A stretch of 64,000 nt of DNA from Candidatus Binatus soli (GTDB lineage Bacteria; Desulfobacterota; Binatia; Binatales; Binataceae), in assembly GCA_002479255.1 (NCBI GenBank), contig DLMJ01000019.1, positions 28,501 through 92,500 of the forward strand, written 5' to 3'. Shown piece by piece: positions 25,413 to 34,771 of this stretch (its first letter is position 1; every line of letters starts with the position of its first letter). The notes beneath the pieces are model-generated. The model did not search any database. It was not told the DNA's origin and saw only the letters and a program-made list of their open reading frames with translations. The position numbers and the translations under genes are program-made.

Positions 25413-28400
25413 ATGATTCAAGCATTGATGGCGCTGGCGCTTCGCGAGCGCGCGGTCGTGATAGGCGCCGCCGTGCTTTTGCTGCTGGCGGGGCTTTATT
25501 CATTCTCACAGCTTGACATCGAAGCTTATCCCGATCCTGTGCAACCCATGACCGAGGTTCTGACGCTGCCCAACGGTCTCAGCGCCGAGGAGGTCGAGAA
25601 ACTCGTCACGGTCCCGACTGAGTATGGGATGAGCGGTATGCTTCATTTGACATCGATGGAATCCATATCGCTATACGGGCTATCCGACGTCCGCCTGTAC
25701 TTCGATTGGGACAGTGATTACGAGTTTGACCGCACTCAGACGATAAACCAGTTGCAGTTCGTTACTCTTCCCCAGGGTATCCAGGCTGGCCTGTCGGCGG
25801 AAAACCCCATCGGTGAGATCTATCGATATACCGTCAGAGCCCCCGATCACGACCTGGTCAAAGAGAAAGAGGTCGAGGACTGGATTTGTCAGAAACAGTT
25901 TAAGACCGTGCCTGGAGTGCTCGACGTCTCGGGCTTTGGCGGTCTCACGAAAGAGTACCACGTCGAAGTTGACCCGCAGAAACTCAATCACTACTCCATA
26001 CCGCTTTCCCAGGTGATCAGTTCGATTCAGAACTCGAACACCAATTCGGGAGGAAGCTATCTCAACGTGGGCGAACAGGCATTCGATGTGCGGGGGCTTG
26101 GGTTGATCCGCGGGGTCGGCGACATCGGCAACGTCGTGCTCACATCGAACAAGTCGACCCCGATCAGGATAAAGAATGTGGCGGACGTGTCGGTGGGGTG
26201 GGCGCCGCGGCTGGGTATCGTTGGAATGAATTACGAGGACGAGGTCGTCGAAGGAATCGTCCTGATGCGCAAGTACGGCAACACCCTTGCGACATTAAAG
26301 GGTGTAGAGGCAAAGACCGAGCAGCTGAATACCACGGGTATGCTGCCCAAAGGCTACAAGATAGTGCCGTATTACGATCGAAGAGGTTTGGTCTATACGA
26401 CGCTTCGGACCGTTCTCGAGAATCTGACGCTCGGTATGGTGCTTGTGTTCCTGGTGCTGATTTTCTTCCTGGGCAATTTTCGGACTGCAATTATCGCGGC
26501 GGTAAACATTCCGCTGGCCATGCTCGGGGCCTTCATCTTGCTCTATCTGTCCGGCACGCCGGCAAACTTGCTTTCCCTGGGCGCGGTAGATTTTGGAATT
26601 ATTATCGATTCGACGATAATCGTCGTCGAAAATATCTATCGACATCTAACTACCGATTCTTCCAAGGGCGAGAATACTTTTCAGTGCATCCTGAACGCTT
26701 CCAAGGAAGTCGGCGGACCGATGTTCTACTCGACGCTGATCTTTTTGATCGCGTTCCTTCCGCTCTTTACGATGCGCGGGGTGGAAGGTGCGATCTTTTC
26801 CCCGATGTCGCACACCTACGGATACGCCTTGACGATCGCGATTCTGCTGGCCGTGATGCTCTCGCCCGTTCTGAGTTCCATCCTTCTTCACAAAGGCATG
26901 AAGGAAACGCACAACTTTGTCTGGGAAGCGTTTCACAACTTCTACCACAACCTATTCGTGCGAATTTTGCGCTGGCCGCGGCTGACGCTGGTGATCATCT
27001 GCGTAGTCATGGCCGCCGGCTTGTCGCTTTTCCCGCGTTTGGGAGGTGAGTTTCTACCCAAACTGGAAGAAGGCAATATCTGGGCGCACGCCATAATGCC
27101 GACGACGATCAATCTGCCGCAAGGCGCAAAGCTGGTAAGTCAGATGCGCGCGATATTTTTGTCGTTTCCAGAGGTATCGAGTGCTGTATCTCAGCTTGGC
27201 AGGCCTGACGATGGCACTGAGACCACGAGTTTTTTCAACGTCGAGTTCGCTGTCGACCTGAAGCCCGAGGGGACGTGGCCGGAAGGCATGACCAAAGAGC
27301 GTCTAGTTTCGGAGATCGACGACAAGTTGCGCAGGCGATTCCGGGGCGTCAGCTTCTCGTATTCACAAAATATCGAAGACAACATTGACGAGGCGCTTTC
27401 GGGCGTAAAAGCGGGCGAGAACGCGGTGAAGGTATTCGGCTATGATCTCGATACCGATCAGTCAATAGCTACCCGGCTTGAAGAGACATTGAAACAGGTC
27501 CCCGGCGTAACCGACGTTTTCATGTACAAGTCGCTCGGGCAGCCGAACATAGTCGTCGAGCCTGACCGTGACGCCGCCGCGCGATACGGACTGAACTCCG
27601 GTGACGTCTCGACAATCGTGCAGGCGGCGATCGGCGGGTTGCCGGCGACCCAGGTACTCGAAGGCGACCGGAGCTTCCCGTTGGTGGTGCGATGGAAGCC
27701 CCAGTATCGGCAGACCATCGAGGCAATGCGCAACATTCGGGTCAACGTTCCTACCGGCGGCTATGTGCCGCTCGGACAAATTGCGCGCGTCGAGGCATCC
27801 GAGGGTGCTTCATTCATTTATCGTGGAGATCTCCAACGCTACGTACCGGTACGTTTTTCGGTAAGAGGCCGTGACCTTCAGGGCGCGGTCGCCGAGGCCA
27901 AGGCGCGCGTCGCTAGCGAAATCCAGATGCCTGAGGGCACGCATCTCGAATGGGTGGGAGAGTATGGAGAGCTGCACGCCGCCAACCAGCGGCTTGCGAT
28001 CGTAGTTCCGCTGGCACTCTTGTTGGTAATGGGCGTCCTCTATGCCGCCACGCTTTCGGTGGTTAATACCCTTATATTGATGGCCCAGATTCCGCTTGCG
28101 TGTCTAGGTGGGGTCTTGGCCTTGGTAGTAACAGGCACACCATTCAGTGTTTCTGCCGCGGTCGGATTCATTTCAATTTTTGCGATTGCGATCATGGACG
28201 GCATTCTGCTGAACTTCTACATCCACCAGCTTTGGGAAGAGGGTTATTCGCTGGTCGATTCGATCGTAAAGGGAGCCGACCGCCGTTTCCGTGCAGTCAT
28301 GATGACAGCGCTGGTCGACGGTCTGGGCTTGCTGCCGGCGGCACTTTCCACTCGAATCGGCGCCCAAACGCAGCGTCCGCTCGCCATCGTCGTGATTGGC

Positions 28401-28538
28401 GGGGCGATTTCGATCGCGTTGCTGACGCGAGTGTTTCAGCCGACGCTGGTATATGTACTGCACAATTATGTTGGTCTGTCGGAAGAGCGCAGAACGACGC
28501 CGCCGGAAATGCCAGACAACTTTCCGACGCGGGACTAG
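25413..28538 (+). CDS. HME-family RND heavy-metal efflux pump (CzcA/CusA type)
   Basis: A 1041-residue inner-membrane pump with the RND architecture of two six-helix halves and two large periplasmic loops. TM4 carries DFGIIIDSTIIVVE with D393, D399 and E406, the acidic proton-relay set characteristic of CzcA-type divalent-cation exporters rather than the Cu/Ag (CusA) pattern. The protein is of normal length. It is the last gene of the three-gene export operon. The substrate (Zn, Co, Cd, Ni or other) cannot be read from sequence alone. Confidence 0.93.
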   Translation: MIQALMALALRERAVVIGAAVLLLLAGLYSFSQLDIEAYPDPVQPMTEVLTLPNGLSAEEVEKLVTVPTEYGMSGMLHLTSMESISLYGLSDVRLYFDWDSDYEFDRTQTINQLQFVTLPQGIQAGLSAENPIGEIYRYTVRAPDHDLVKEKEVEDWICQKQFKTVPGVLDVSGFGGLTKEYHVEVDPQKLNHYSIPLSQVISSIQNSNTNSGGSYLNVGEQAFDVRGLGLIRGVGDIGNVVLTSNKSTPIRIKNVADVSVGWAPRLGIVGMNYEDEVVEGIVLMRKYGNTLATLKGVEAKTEQLNTTGMLPKGYKIVPYYDRRGLVYTTLRTVLENLTLGMVLVFLVLIFFLGNFRTAIIAAVNIPLAMLGAFILLYLSGTPANLLSLGAVDFGIIIDSTIIVVENIYRHLTTDSSKGENTFQCILNASKEVGGPMFYSTLIFLIAFLPLFTMRGVEGAIFSPMSHTYGYALTIAILLAVMLSPVLSSILLHKGMKETHNFVWEAFHNFYHNLFVRILRWPRLTLVIICVVMAAGLSLFPRLGGEFLPKLEEGNIWAHAIMPTTINLPQGAKLVSQMRAIFLSFPEVSSAVSQLGRPDDGTETTSFFNVEFAVDLKPEGTWPEGMTKERLVSEIDDKLRRRFRGVSFSYSQNIEDNIDEALSGVKAGENAVKVFGYDLDTDQSIATRLEETLKQVPGVTDVFMYKSLGQPNIVVEPDRDAAARYGLNSGDVSTIVQAAIGGLPATQVLEGDRSFPLVVRWKPQYRQTIEAMRNIRVNVPTGGYVPLGQIARVEASEGASFIYRGDLQRYVPVRFSVRGRDLQGAVAEAKARVASEIQMPEGTHLEWVGEYGELHAANQRLAIVVPLALLLVMGVLYAATLSVVNTLILMAQIPLACLGGVLALVVTGTPFSVSAAVGFISIFAIAIMDGILLNFYIHQLWEEGYSLVDSIVKGADRRFRAVMMTALVDGLGLLPAALSTRIGAQTQRPLAIVVIGGAISIALLTRVFQPTLVYVLHNYVGLSEERRTTPPEMPDNFPTRD

Positions 28539-28671
28539 TCCGGCGGGCCCGGAGCGGGGCAGATTTTAACGAGCCGACTTGTGCAATCCCGGCGCCAACG
28601 AACTTCGCGCCTCCGCCAAGCCTCGCCGCGCACCGCGAACCGTGGTAAACGGCGGGAGGAGGATCGGAGCG

Positions 28672-29514
28672 ATGGAATTCGAGATGCTCGCGAGCGGCTA
28701 TGGCCTGCTCGAAGCGCCGCGTGTCGATGATCTCGGCCGTCTCTACTTCAGTGACATTCCCAACGGCGGCGTTTACCGGCGCAATCCCGGCGGCAACGTC
28801 GAAACGCTGATCCCCAAGCGCAAGGGCGTCGGCGGGATGATCTTCAACGCCAGCGGCGGGCTCGTGCTCACCGGCCGCGGCCTGATTCATTGGGATGAGA
28901 AAACCGGCAAGAGCCGCGATCTGTTCGTCGCCTGGGCAGGCAAGCCCGTCAGCATGAACGATCTCACCACCGACGATCACGGCAGCATTTACACCGGAAC
29001 CGTCAACTTCGATCCGTTGAGCAACGACCAGCCGATTCCGGGCAGCCTGTTCCGCATCGATCCTCCCGGCCGCGCAGTGAAGTTGTGGGACGGCATCGAG
29101 GTCAGCAACGGTCTCGGCCTCAGCCCCGACAGAAAACACCTGTATCATTCGGATTCCCCCACCGGCGCGGTGTGGGTTTACGACGTCACTCACGAGCGCG
29201 GCGTCAAGGACCGGCGCATCTTTGTCAAGATGCCCGCGGGATGGCCCGACGGGCTGGCGGTCGATGCGCAAGGGGGAGTGTGGGTTGCGGCTTTCCGCGC
29301 CGGCGAGGTCGTCCATTTCTCGAAAGACGGCGCCGTAGCCAGGCGAATCAAGTTGCCGGCCACGATGGTGACCAGCCTGGTCTTCGGAGGCCGCGACATG
29401 CGGGATCTCTACGTCGTGACGGCGGACAACACCGATGATCCAAATCGCAAGGGAACGATTTTCCGCGCGCGCGCCGACGTGCCCGGCCTGCCGGTGCCGA
29501 AAGCGAACTTTTAG
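28672..29514 (+). CDS. SMP-30/gluconolactonase-family protein
   Basis: The ATG at 28672 follows a strong GGGAGGAGGA Shine-Dalgarno and yields 280 residues. The six-bladed propeller pattern is visible: LLEAPRVDDLGRLYFSDIPNGGVYR, then VSNGLGLSPDRKHLYHSDSP (N/D metal ligands) and WPDGLAVDAQGGVWVA. Such enzymes hydrolyse lactones (gluconolactone, regucalcin type) using a divalent metal. The protein is cytosolic. It is convergent with the EamA-type gene, stops 3 nt apart. The substrate is unknown. Confidence 0.88.
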   Translation: MEFEMLASGYGLLEAPRVDDLGRLYFSDIPNGGVYRRNPGGNVETLIPKRKGVGGMIFNASGGLVLTGRGLIHWDEKTGKSRDLFVAWAGKPVSMNDLTTDDHGSIYTGTVNFDPLSNDQPIPGSLFRIDPPGRAVKLWDGIEVSNGLGLSPDRKHLYHSDSPTGAVWVYDVTHERGVKDRRIFVKMPAGWPDGLAVDAQGGVWVAAFRAGEVVHFSKDGAVARRIKLPATMVTSLVFGGRDMRDLYVVTADNTDDPNRKGTIFRARADVPGLPVPKANF

Positions 29515-29517
29515 TTT

Positions 29518-30408
29518 TTAACTCTCGACAGCAGCCCGGGCCGCGATAGGATCCTCCGGCGGTTGCTCGCGCGACCCAGCCAGCAGTGCGCCGGCCGCGA
29601 TCGTCAATACGAATGCGCCAACCCGCATCGCGGCGGCCATCGAACCCGCCGGCAATCGTTCGCCGAACGCGATCATCCCGCCGGCGATCGGTACGATGTT
29701 CGACAGCGCCCCCGACAGCGGCATCGCGATTATCCCGCGCGCCGAATGAAACGAGTTCTGCAGCAGGACAATCCCTGCGATGTTGGCGACGATCAGGCCG
29801 TACACGTAAGGATTCGATACGATTCGAAGCGCGAGCGAAGCGGCGCCGCCGGCGATGAACTCTTCCGTCATCGCCTTGGTGAACAATCCCCCCAGGCCGA
29901 ACGCGACGCCGGATAGAATCGCCGCCGCCGCGCCGCTGGCGTTCAGCCGTGCGACGGCCATCGGCGCGAGCCCTGCAACCGCCAACAGCGCGGAGAACAT
30001 CAGCAGCGTTCCGGGTTCGAACTCACCTTCGGTTTCGCCGGCCTGAAGCGACAGCGTAAGCATCAGCATCCCGAACACGATCGCGCCGATGCCGGCCCAT
30101 TCGCGTCCATTCGCGCGCTCGCCAAGAATCACCACCGACGCGATTACGAACAGCGCGATTCCGCCCTGCATCATCACCGCCACCATCGATACCGGCGCCC
30201 TCGACACCGCAATCACGTAGAGCGCCCAGCCCACGGTCTGCACGCCGAGTCCGCCGATCCACATGGGATCGCGAAGCCAGGCGACGATCGCGCCGATCAC
30301 ATGCGCGCCGGCCGCCATTGGCAGATGCGCCGAGCGGCTCTTCATCATCAGCAGGCCGAGCGCCATCAGCACGCTGGCAACGATCGCGATGGACAGGTAG
30401 AGGATCAC
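29518..30408 (-). CDS. EamA/DMT-family transporter
   Basis: About ten hydrophobic segments in two EamA-like halves, 296 residues from the GTG at 30408. This start lies 5 nt after the stop of the HpnI-like glycosyltransferase; the frame is open further up, but only into that gene. Typical parts are the N-terminal MILYLSIAIVASVLMALGLL and the second repeat GVAFGLGGLFTKAM. DMT proteins export small metabolites or flip lipid intermediates. Being directly after hpnI/hpnJ-like genes, it may handle a hopanoid intermediate (inference). Confidence 0.82.
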   Translation of the reverse strand: MILYLSIAIVASVLMALGLLMMKSRSAHLPMAAGAHVIGAIVAWLRDPMWIGGLGVQTVGWALYVIAVSRAPVSMVAVMMQGGIALFVIASVVILGERANGREWAGIGAIVFGMLMLTLSLQAGETEGEFEPGTLLMFSALLAVAGLAPMAVARLNASGAAAAILSGVAFGLGGLFTKAMTEEFIAGGAASLALRIVSNPYVYGLIVANIAGIVLLQNSFHSARGIIAMPLSGALSNIVPIAGGMIAFGERLPAGSMAAAMRVGAFVLTIAAGALLAGSREQPPEDPIAARAAVES

Positions 30409-30413
30409 CGCGT

Positions 30414-31571
30414 TCAGCTCTTGACTTCGCGCATCGCGCCGCCTCGGATCACCTTGAACCGGCGTCCGGCCCACATCACTTTGTTGCTGAGCAGGCTGGC
30501 AAACCAGACCCCGGTCATTATCAGGTCCTTGATCGGAACCATCCAGAGATCGGCCAGCATCTCGGGCATCTTGAGCACGCGGCCGACGATTGCCGCCGAC
30601 ATCGTGAGCCGCGCCGCAACTACCAGCACCAATGCCGCAAAAGCCGCGGCGCTGCCGCGTGAGGTCGCCAGCAGCATCAGCGCCCAGAACGGGCCGTGGA
30701 TCAGGATTGTCGCGATGCTTACCGGGCGCACGAAGCGGTAGGTGCGCGCCCAGCGGAGTTGATGACGCCAGAATTCAGCGAAGCTCTGTTCCTCGCACGT
30801 CAACGTGACCAGCGAATCGGACAGTTTGATCTCATAGCCCTGCATGTTGGTGAAGTTGCCCAGGTAGAAGTCGTCGGCGAGCATGTCCTTGACCGCGCGG
30901 AATCCGCCGGCGGCCTCCAGCACCCGGCGTTTGATGGCGATCGTCGCGCCGAGTGCATAATGCATCGGCTCGATCATTTCGGCGATCAGAATCTGCGGTA
31001 GAAAATCGGTGTTGACGTAGAGCGCCTCCAGCCGCGACGCGAACGAGCCGCCCGGGCGCGCCCGATACGCGCAGGTCACGATGCCGATTTTCTCGTCGGA
31101 GATCAGTTCGCCGACAATCCGCTTGAGGTAGTCGCGCTCGACGGATACATCGGCGTCGCTCAGTACGAACACCTCGGCCTTCTCGGCCCGATCCGCCATC
31201 TTGATCAGCTTCGCGACCTTGTGATTGCTGCAGTCGGGCTCTTCGCCAACGACCAGCGTGATGCTCGCGTACTGGTAGCGTTGGCGGATTGCGACCGGAA
31301 TTTCGGCGGCCGCATCCTCGTAGTTCTCGACGGCAAAATAAAAGTCGGCCCGCGGGTACGCGATTTCCAGAAAGCTGATCAGGTTGGCCGCCAGCGAATT
31401 GCTGGTCCCATGCAGCGGCTTCAGCACTGCCACGCGCGGTGGAATCTTGGGCAGCGGGGGCAGGGGAGAAGTCATGCGCCGCGCAAACCTGATCGCAGCG
31501 ATTGTCGCGGCGGCGTAATAGAGCACCGACACGCACACGCCCGCAGCCGGTAAAGCCATCCAGATTGTCAT
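30414..31571 (-). CDS. hpnI: HpnI-like glycosyltransferase (GT21, ceramide-glucosyltransferase type)
   Basis: A 385-residue membrane-anchored GT-A enzyme with an N-terminal TM segment. Catalytic residues follow the D,D,D,QxxRW pattern: SDAD (D139, D141), ADDFYLG (D233/D234) and QLRW (271-274). Two or three C-terminal membrane helices follow. HpnI adds a GlcNAc-type sugar to bacteriohopanetetrol during composite hopanoid synthesis. The gene lies 102 nt after the hpnJ-like gene on the same strand, as in hpn clusters. The family could also be a generic ceramide glucosyltransferase; the pairing with HpnJ favours HpnI. Confidence 0.85.
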   Translation of the reverse strand: MTIWMALPAAGVCVSVLYYAAATIAAIRFARRMTSPLPPLPKIPPRVAVLKPLHGTSNSLAANLISFLEIAYPRADFYFAVENYEDAAAEIPVAIRQRYQYASITLVVGEEPDCSNHKVAKLIKMADRAEKAEVFVLSDADVSVERDYLKRIVGELISDEKIGIVTCAYRARPGGSFASRLEALYVNTDFLPQILIAEMIEPMHYALGATIAIKRRVLEAAGGFRAVKDMLADDFYLGNFTNMQGYEIKLSDSLVTLTCEEQSFAEFWRHQLRWARTYRFVRPVSIATILIHGPFWALMLLATSRGSAAAFAALVLVVAARLTMSAAIVGRVLKMPEMLADLWMVPIKDLIMTGVWFASLLSNKVMWAGRRFKVIRGGAMREVKS

Positions 31572-31673
31572 CGAATGATTCGCGCGCCAACCTGACCCGG
31601 CGCGGCAGATGGCGCCACAGACATTCTTGCTGCGGACCTCGCGCCTGTCCTTACTCGCGCCTGGAATTCGCCG

Positions 31674-33113
31674 TCAGGCCGGCGCCTGCTGCGCCGTCTG
31701 ATTCCGTCGCTGGCGCATCGTCGAAAGAAACTGCCGCCCCTCGCTCAGCATCCGCCTGGTCTCTTCCATCGACGTCATCATCTTCTTGACCGATTTGAAG
31801 ATGTACTTCGGGCGGAAGTAGAAGCTGCGATAAAAGCGCTCGACCGCGCCGTAAATCTCGTCGTTGGTCAGGCCAGGATAGGTGATCGTGCACTTCTGAT
31901 AGCCGGATTCATCGAGCAGCGGATCGACCGCCAGAAATCCGTTCTCGGTCACATAGTCGAACAGCTCCGTGCCCGGGTACGGCGACGCGAGCGACACCTG
32001 GATCGTCTCGCAGTCCATCTCTCGCGCGAAGCGGATCGATTCCTCGATCGTGTCCTTGTTCTCGCCGGGAAGTCCCAGGATAAAAGTACCGTGAATCAAA
32101 ATCCCCAGTTCGTGGCAATCCTTGGTGAAGCGTCGCGCTCGATCGATTCCGACGCCCTTCTTGATATTCTTCAAAATCTGCGCGTTGCCCGACTCGTAGC
32201 CGACCACGAACAGCCTGAGCCCGCCGTCCTTCATGATCTTCAGCGTTTCATAGTCGACGTTGGCGCGTGAATTGGTGGACCACGTGATTCCCAGTGGCTT
32301 CAGCAACTGCGCGATTTTGCGCGCGCGCGCCGGGTCCGCGGTAAAGGTGTCGTCGTCGAAGAACAGTTCCTTCATCTTCGGGAACTTCGACTTCATCGCC
32401 GCCACTTCCTCGAACACATTCTCCGGGCTCCGCACGCGATAGCGATGCCCCTGCGTGACCTGCGGCCACAGGCAGAACGTGCATCGCGCCGGGCATCCGC
32501 GCCCGGTGTACATCGACACGTACGGATATTGGCAGTACGGACTGTTGTACTTCAGGTAGTCGAGGTTCTTTTCATACACCTCGGTGACGAACGGCAACTT
32601 GTCGAGTTCTTCGTCGGTCAGCGCCGCACGATCGGGATTGTGATGCAGCCCGCCGTCCTTCCGATAGCTGATTCCGCCGATCGTGCTCCAGTCGCGCCCC
32701 TGCGCCACTTCCAGCATCGAGTAGTCGAATTCCTTGCGCGCCGCGATATCGATCGCCGGCGACAGTTTCAGCGTTTCGTCGGGCCGCGCCGTCGGATGCC
32801 CCCCGACCATCGCGATGATTGCGTCCGGATTCGCCGCCTTGATTGCTTCCGCGGTGCGCGCATCCATCCGTAAAGACGGCGTCGAGGTGTGAATCACGAC
32901 CAGGTCGTAGTTCTTTGCCTCGTTGACCGTCATCTCGACCGTGTAGTTATGCGGCGGCGCGTCGAGCAGGCGTGCGCCCGGGATCATCCCCGCCGGATAA
33001 GCCAGCCACGTCGGATACCAGAACGACCAGACCTCGCGCGTCGCTTGGTAGCGCGAGCCCGCTCCCCCGTCGAAGTCGTCGTACGAGGGCGGATTCAGAA
33101 AAAGCGTCTTCAT
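31674..33113 (-). CDS. hpnJ: HpnJ-like B12-binding-domain radical SAM enzyme
   Basis: I chose the start at 33113 (MKTLFLNPPSYDDFDGGAGS), matching the HpnJ-type N-terminus; earlier methionines exist. The 479-residue protein has an N-terminal cobalamin-binding-like domain and the radical SAM cluster motif CPARCTFC (C207, C211, C214). HpnJ catalyses the ring contraction that forms the cyclitol headgroup of composite hopanoids. The long C-terminal tail is charged and helical. It precedes the hpnI-like gene in the transcription direction. No hpnK deacetylase is in this window. Confidence 0.88.
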   Translation of the reverse strand: MKTLFLNPPSYDDFDGGAGSRYQATREVWSFWYPTWLAYPAGMIPGARLLDAPPHNYTVEMTVNEAKNYDLVVIHTSTPSLRMDARTAEAIKAANPDAIIAMVGGHPTARPDETLKLSPAIDIAARKEFDYSMLEVAQGRDWSTIGGISYRKDGGLHHNPDRAALTDEELDKLPFVTEVYEKNLDYLKYNSPYCQYPYVSMYTGRGCPARCTFCLWPQVTQGHRYRVRSPENVFEEVAAMKSKFPKMKELFFDDDTFTADPARARKIAQLLKPLGITWSTNSRANVDYETLKIMKDGGLRLFVVGYESGNAQILKNIKKGVGIDRARRFTKDCHELGILIHGTFILGLPGENKDTIEESIRFAREMDCETIQVSLASPYPGTELFDYVTENGFLAVDPLLDESGYQKCTITYPGLTNDEIYGAVERFYRSFYFRPKYIFKSVKKMMTSMEETRRMLSEGRQFLSTMRQRRNQTAQQAPA

Positions 33114-33279
33114 CACATCCATAGGCAAAGCATACCCCACGCCTGTCCGATTGGTTAGTCAGCGACTATACAAATCGCGACCACCGAAGGCAACAATGTG
33201 CGAAACTTATACTCACTTACCGACCGCCCCGTCTGCCCTTGATCCTAAAAACCCCGCATTTTCGCGGCTTTTCCCTCGA

Positions 33280-34056
33280 TCACGGCGCGGCCGGCCCCTG
33301 CTTGCGCGCGACGACAATCATCCGCCGCGTGCCTATCGCATACGCCTCGCCATCGAATCCCCCGAACACCGCCGTCACGTGCAGCCCCACCCGTTCCAGG
33401 AGGCGGGTCATCTCGGTCAGCGTATAGAGCCGGATGATATGTCCGATCGACTCGCGGCGGCTTCCCTTCGGGTCCACCACGATGAAATGCACGTGCATGC
33501 GGCTGGTCGCGAGATCCAGGTCGCGCCGCTCGACGTACAAAGTTCCGTCGGCGCCGGTATGCCAGTCGTTCTGGACATAGTTATCGATCGCCCACTCGCG
33601 GTTCAGCATGTCCAGCAGGATCCGTCCGCCGGCCTTCAGCGCTTTGGCCGCCGATTCCAGCACTTTCAAATCCTCGGCTTCGGACTCCAAATATCCGAAT
33701 GACGAATACATATTGACGATCGCGTCGAACTTGTTTTCGAACGGGATCTTGCGCATGTCGGCGGCGATCGTCTCGATTGTGACCTTGCCCGCCTTGGCCG
33801 CCTGCTTCGCGAGTTCCAGGTACTCGGGATTCAGATCGAGACCGGTTACTCGCAAGCCACGTTTCGCCAACTGGATCGAATGCCGCCCCTGGCCACAGCA
33901 CAGGTCGAGCACCGATGCGCCCGGCTTGAGCTCGAGCGCGCTCGCGACGAAGGCGCTCTCTTTTTCAGCCCGCTCTTCGGTGAACGTGTGGCCATAGACG
34001 TTCAGGTAGTCGGCGCGGAAAAAATCCACGTACCAGGCAGGGCCTTGCGATGCCAT
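33280..34056 (-). CDS. Class I SAM-dependent methyltransferase
   Basis: A 258-residue Rossmann-fold methyltransferase from ATG 34056. Motif I is VLDLCCGQGRHSIQLAKRG, followed by the acidic end of strand 2 (VTGLDLNPEYLELAK), motif IV (FDAIVNMYSSFGYLE) and a C-terminal beta domain. The acceptor is not predictable. It lies on the same strand upstream of the hpnJ-like gene with a 166-nt gap, so a shared pathway is possible but unproven. Confidence 0.85.
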   Translation of the reverse strand: MASQGPAWYVDFFRADYLNVYGHTFTEERAEKESAFVASALELKPGASVLDLCCGQGRHSIQLAKRGLRVTGLDLNPEYLELAKQAAKAGKVTIETIAADMRKIPFENKFDAIVNMYSSFGYLESEAEDLKVLESAAKALKAGGRILLDMLNREWAIDNYVQNDWHTGADGTLYVERRDLDLATSRMHVHFIVVDPKGSRRESIGHIIRLYTLTEMTRLLERVGLHVTAVFGGFDGEAYAIGTRRMIVVARKQGPAAP

Positions 34057-34088
34057 CGCGTCCCTCACAAACTGTGCGGGTTCTCGCT

Positions 34089-34577
34089 TCAGGTGCGGAT
34101 AAGAACTACCGGGCGTGAGGCGACCCAGCGGCGCAGGAAAGCCACCAGCAATGGACGCGTCACAGTCGTCAGGGCGACTGCGTTAACCAGCTCGAAGGGA
34201 GCAAAGGGCACGAATGGGTGCTCGCTGACGATCCGGGTTTTATCGTCGAGATCCTCGATCATCTTTGCATGCCCGGAGACCACCACGCCGTTGCTGGTGA
34301 CCTGGACCTTGGGGTTCTTGCGAATGTTGCGGATCCAATCAGACTGCCAGCCGTAAGTAGAGATCAGGAAAATATGATTGTCGCTGCGGGCGCATGGAAG
34401 CAGCGTCTCACGCGGCAAGCCGGTTCGCCGCCCGGTTGTCGTCAGCAGAACCCATCCCGGTGCGCGCGAAAAGTAATCCCTTTGCGAATCGACCAGGGCC
34501 GCCTGAACCCGGCGCATGCTGCGAGGGATGAAGTGCAGCCTTGCTGCGAAAGGCTCAACGCGGGGTGTAGGGACCAT
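34089..34577 (-). CDS. Deazaflavin (F420)-dependent reductase, Ddn/nitroreductase family
   Basis: A 162-residue split-barrel protein. The segment WVLLTTTGRRTGLPRETLLP and the later WQSDWIRNIRKNPKVQVT are the signature parts of the Ddn (Rv3547-like) family, which uses reduced F420 to reduce quinones, nitro compounds or enones. The start is ATG 34577 or the GTG two codons earlier. It lies 32 nt upstream of the neighbouring methyltransferase on the same strand. Its presence suggests the organism makes F420, although no F420 biosynthesis genes are visible here. Confidence 0.82.
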   Translation of the reverse strand: MVPTPRVEPFAARLHFIPRSMRRVQAALVDSQRDYFSRAPGWVLLTTTGRRTGLPRETLLPCARSDNHIFLISTYGWQSDWIRNIRKNPKVQVTSNGVVVSGHAKMIEDLDDKTRIVSEHPFVPFAPFELVNAVALTTVTRPLLVAFLRRWVASRPVVLIRT

Positions 34578-34668
34578 CGCCACAAAGGCTATGGTCGCGC
34601 CATTCGTGCGTCAAGCACGTTGCAAGAACGGTTCTCGTCCGTAACTGCGCCCAGCAGGGTTGGATGCA

Positions 34669-34770
34669 ACTCTCACGGGACTTGAATTACCTTTCGTACC
34701 TCGGAATTCGGATCTTTCACGATCTAGCTTTCAAGATTGAACTCCATCGTGGACCGCTTGCCGGCATCGG
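34669..34770. repeat. Direct repeat copy A (~102 bp) flanking the corrinoid block
   Basis: This segment aligns without gaps to 37870-37971 in the same orientation at an offset of 3201, with about 11 mismatches in 102 positions by eye. The most constant part is CTTTCGTACCTCGGAATTCGGATC and the TTTCAAGATTGAAC run that follows it (read in parts). Copy A begins directly after the stop of the SpoIIAA-like gene (- strand). I found no third copy. Its - strand frame contains a TAG that the other copy lacks. Confidence 0.9.
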
Positions 34771-34771
34771 G

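Noticed and set aside
24249..28538. Assigning the efflux operon as copper/silver (cusCBA)
   Set aside because: TM4 acids are of CzcA type and the adaptor lacks a Met-rich segment, so the metal is left open.
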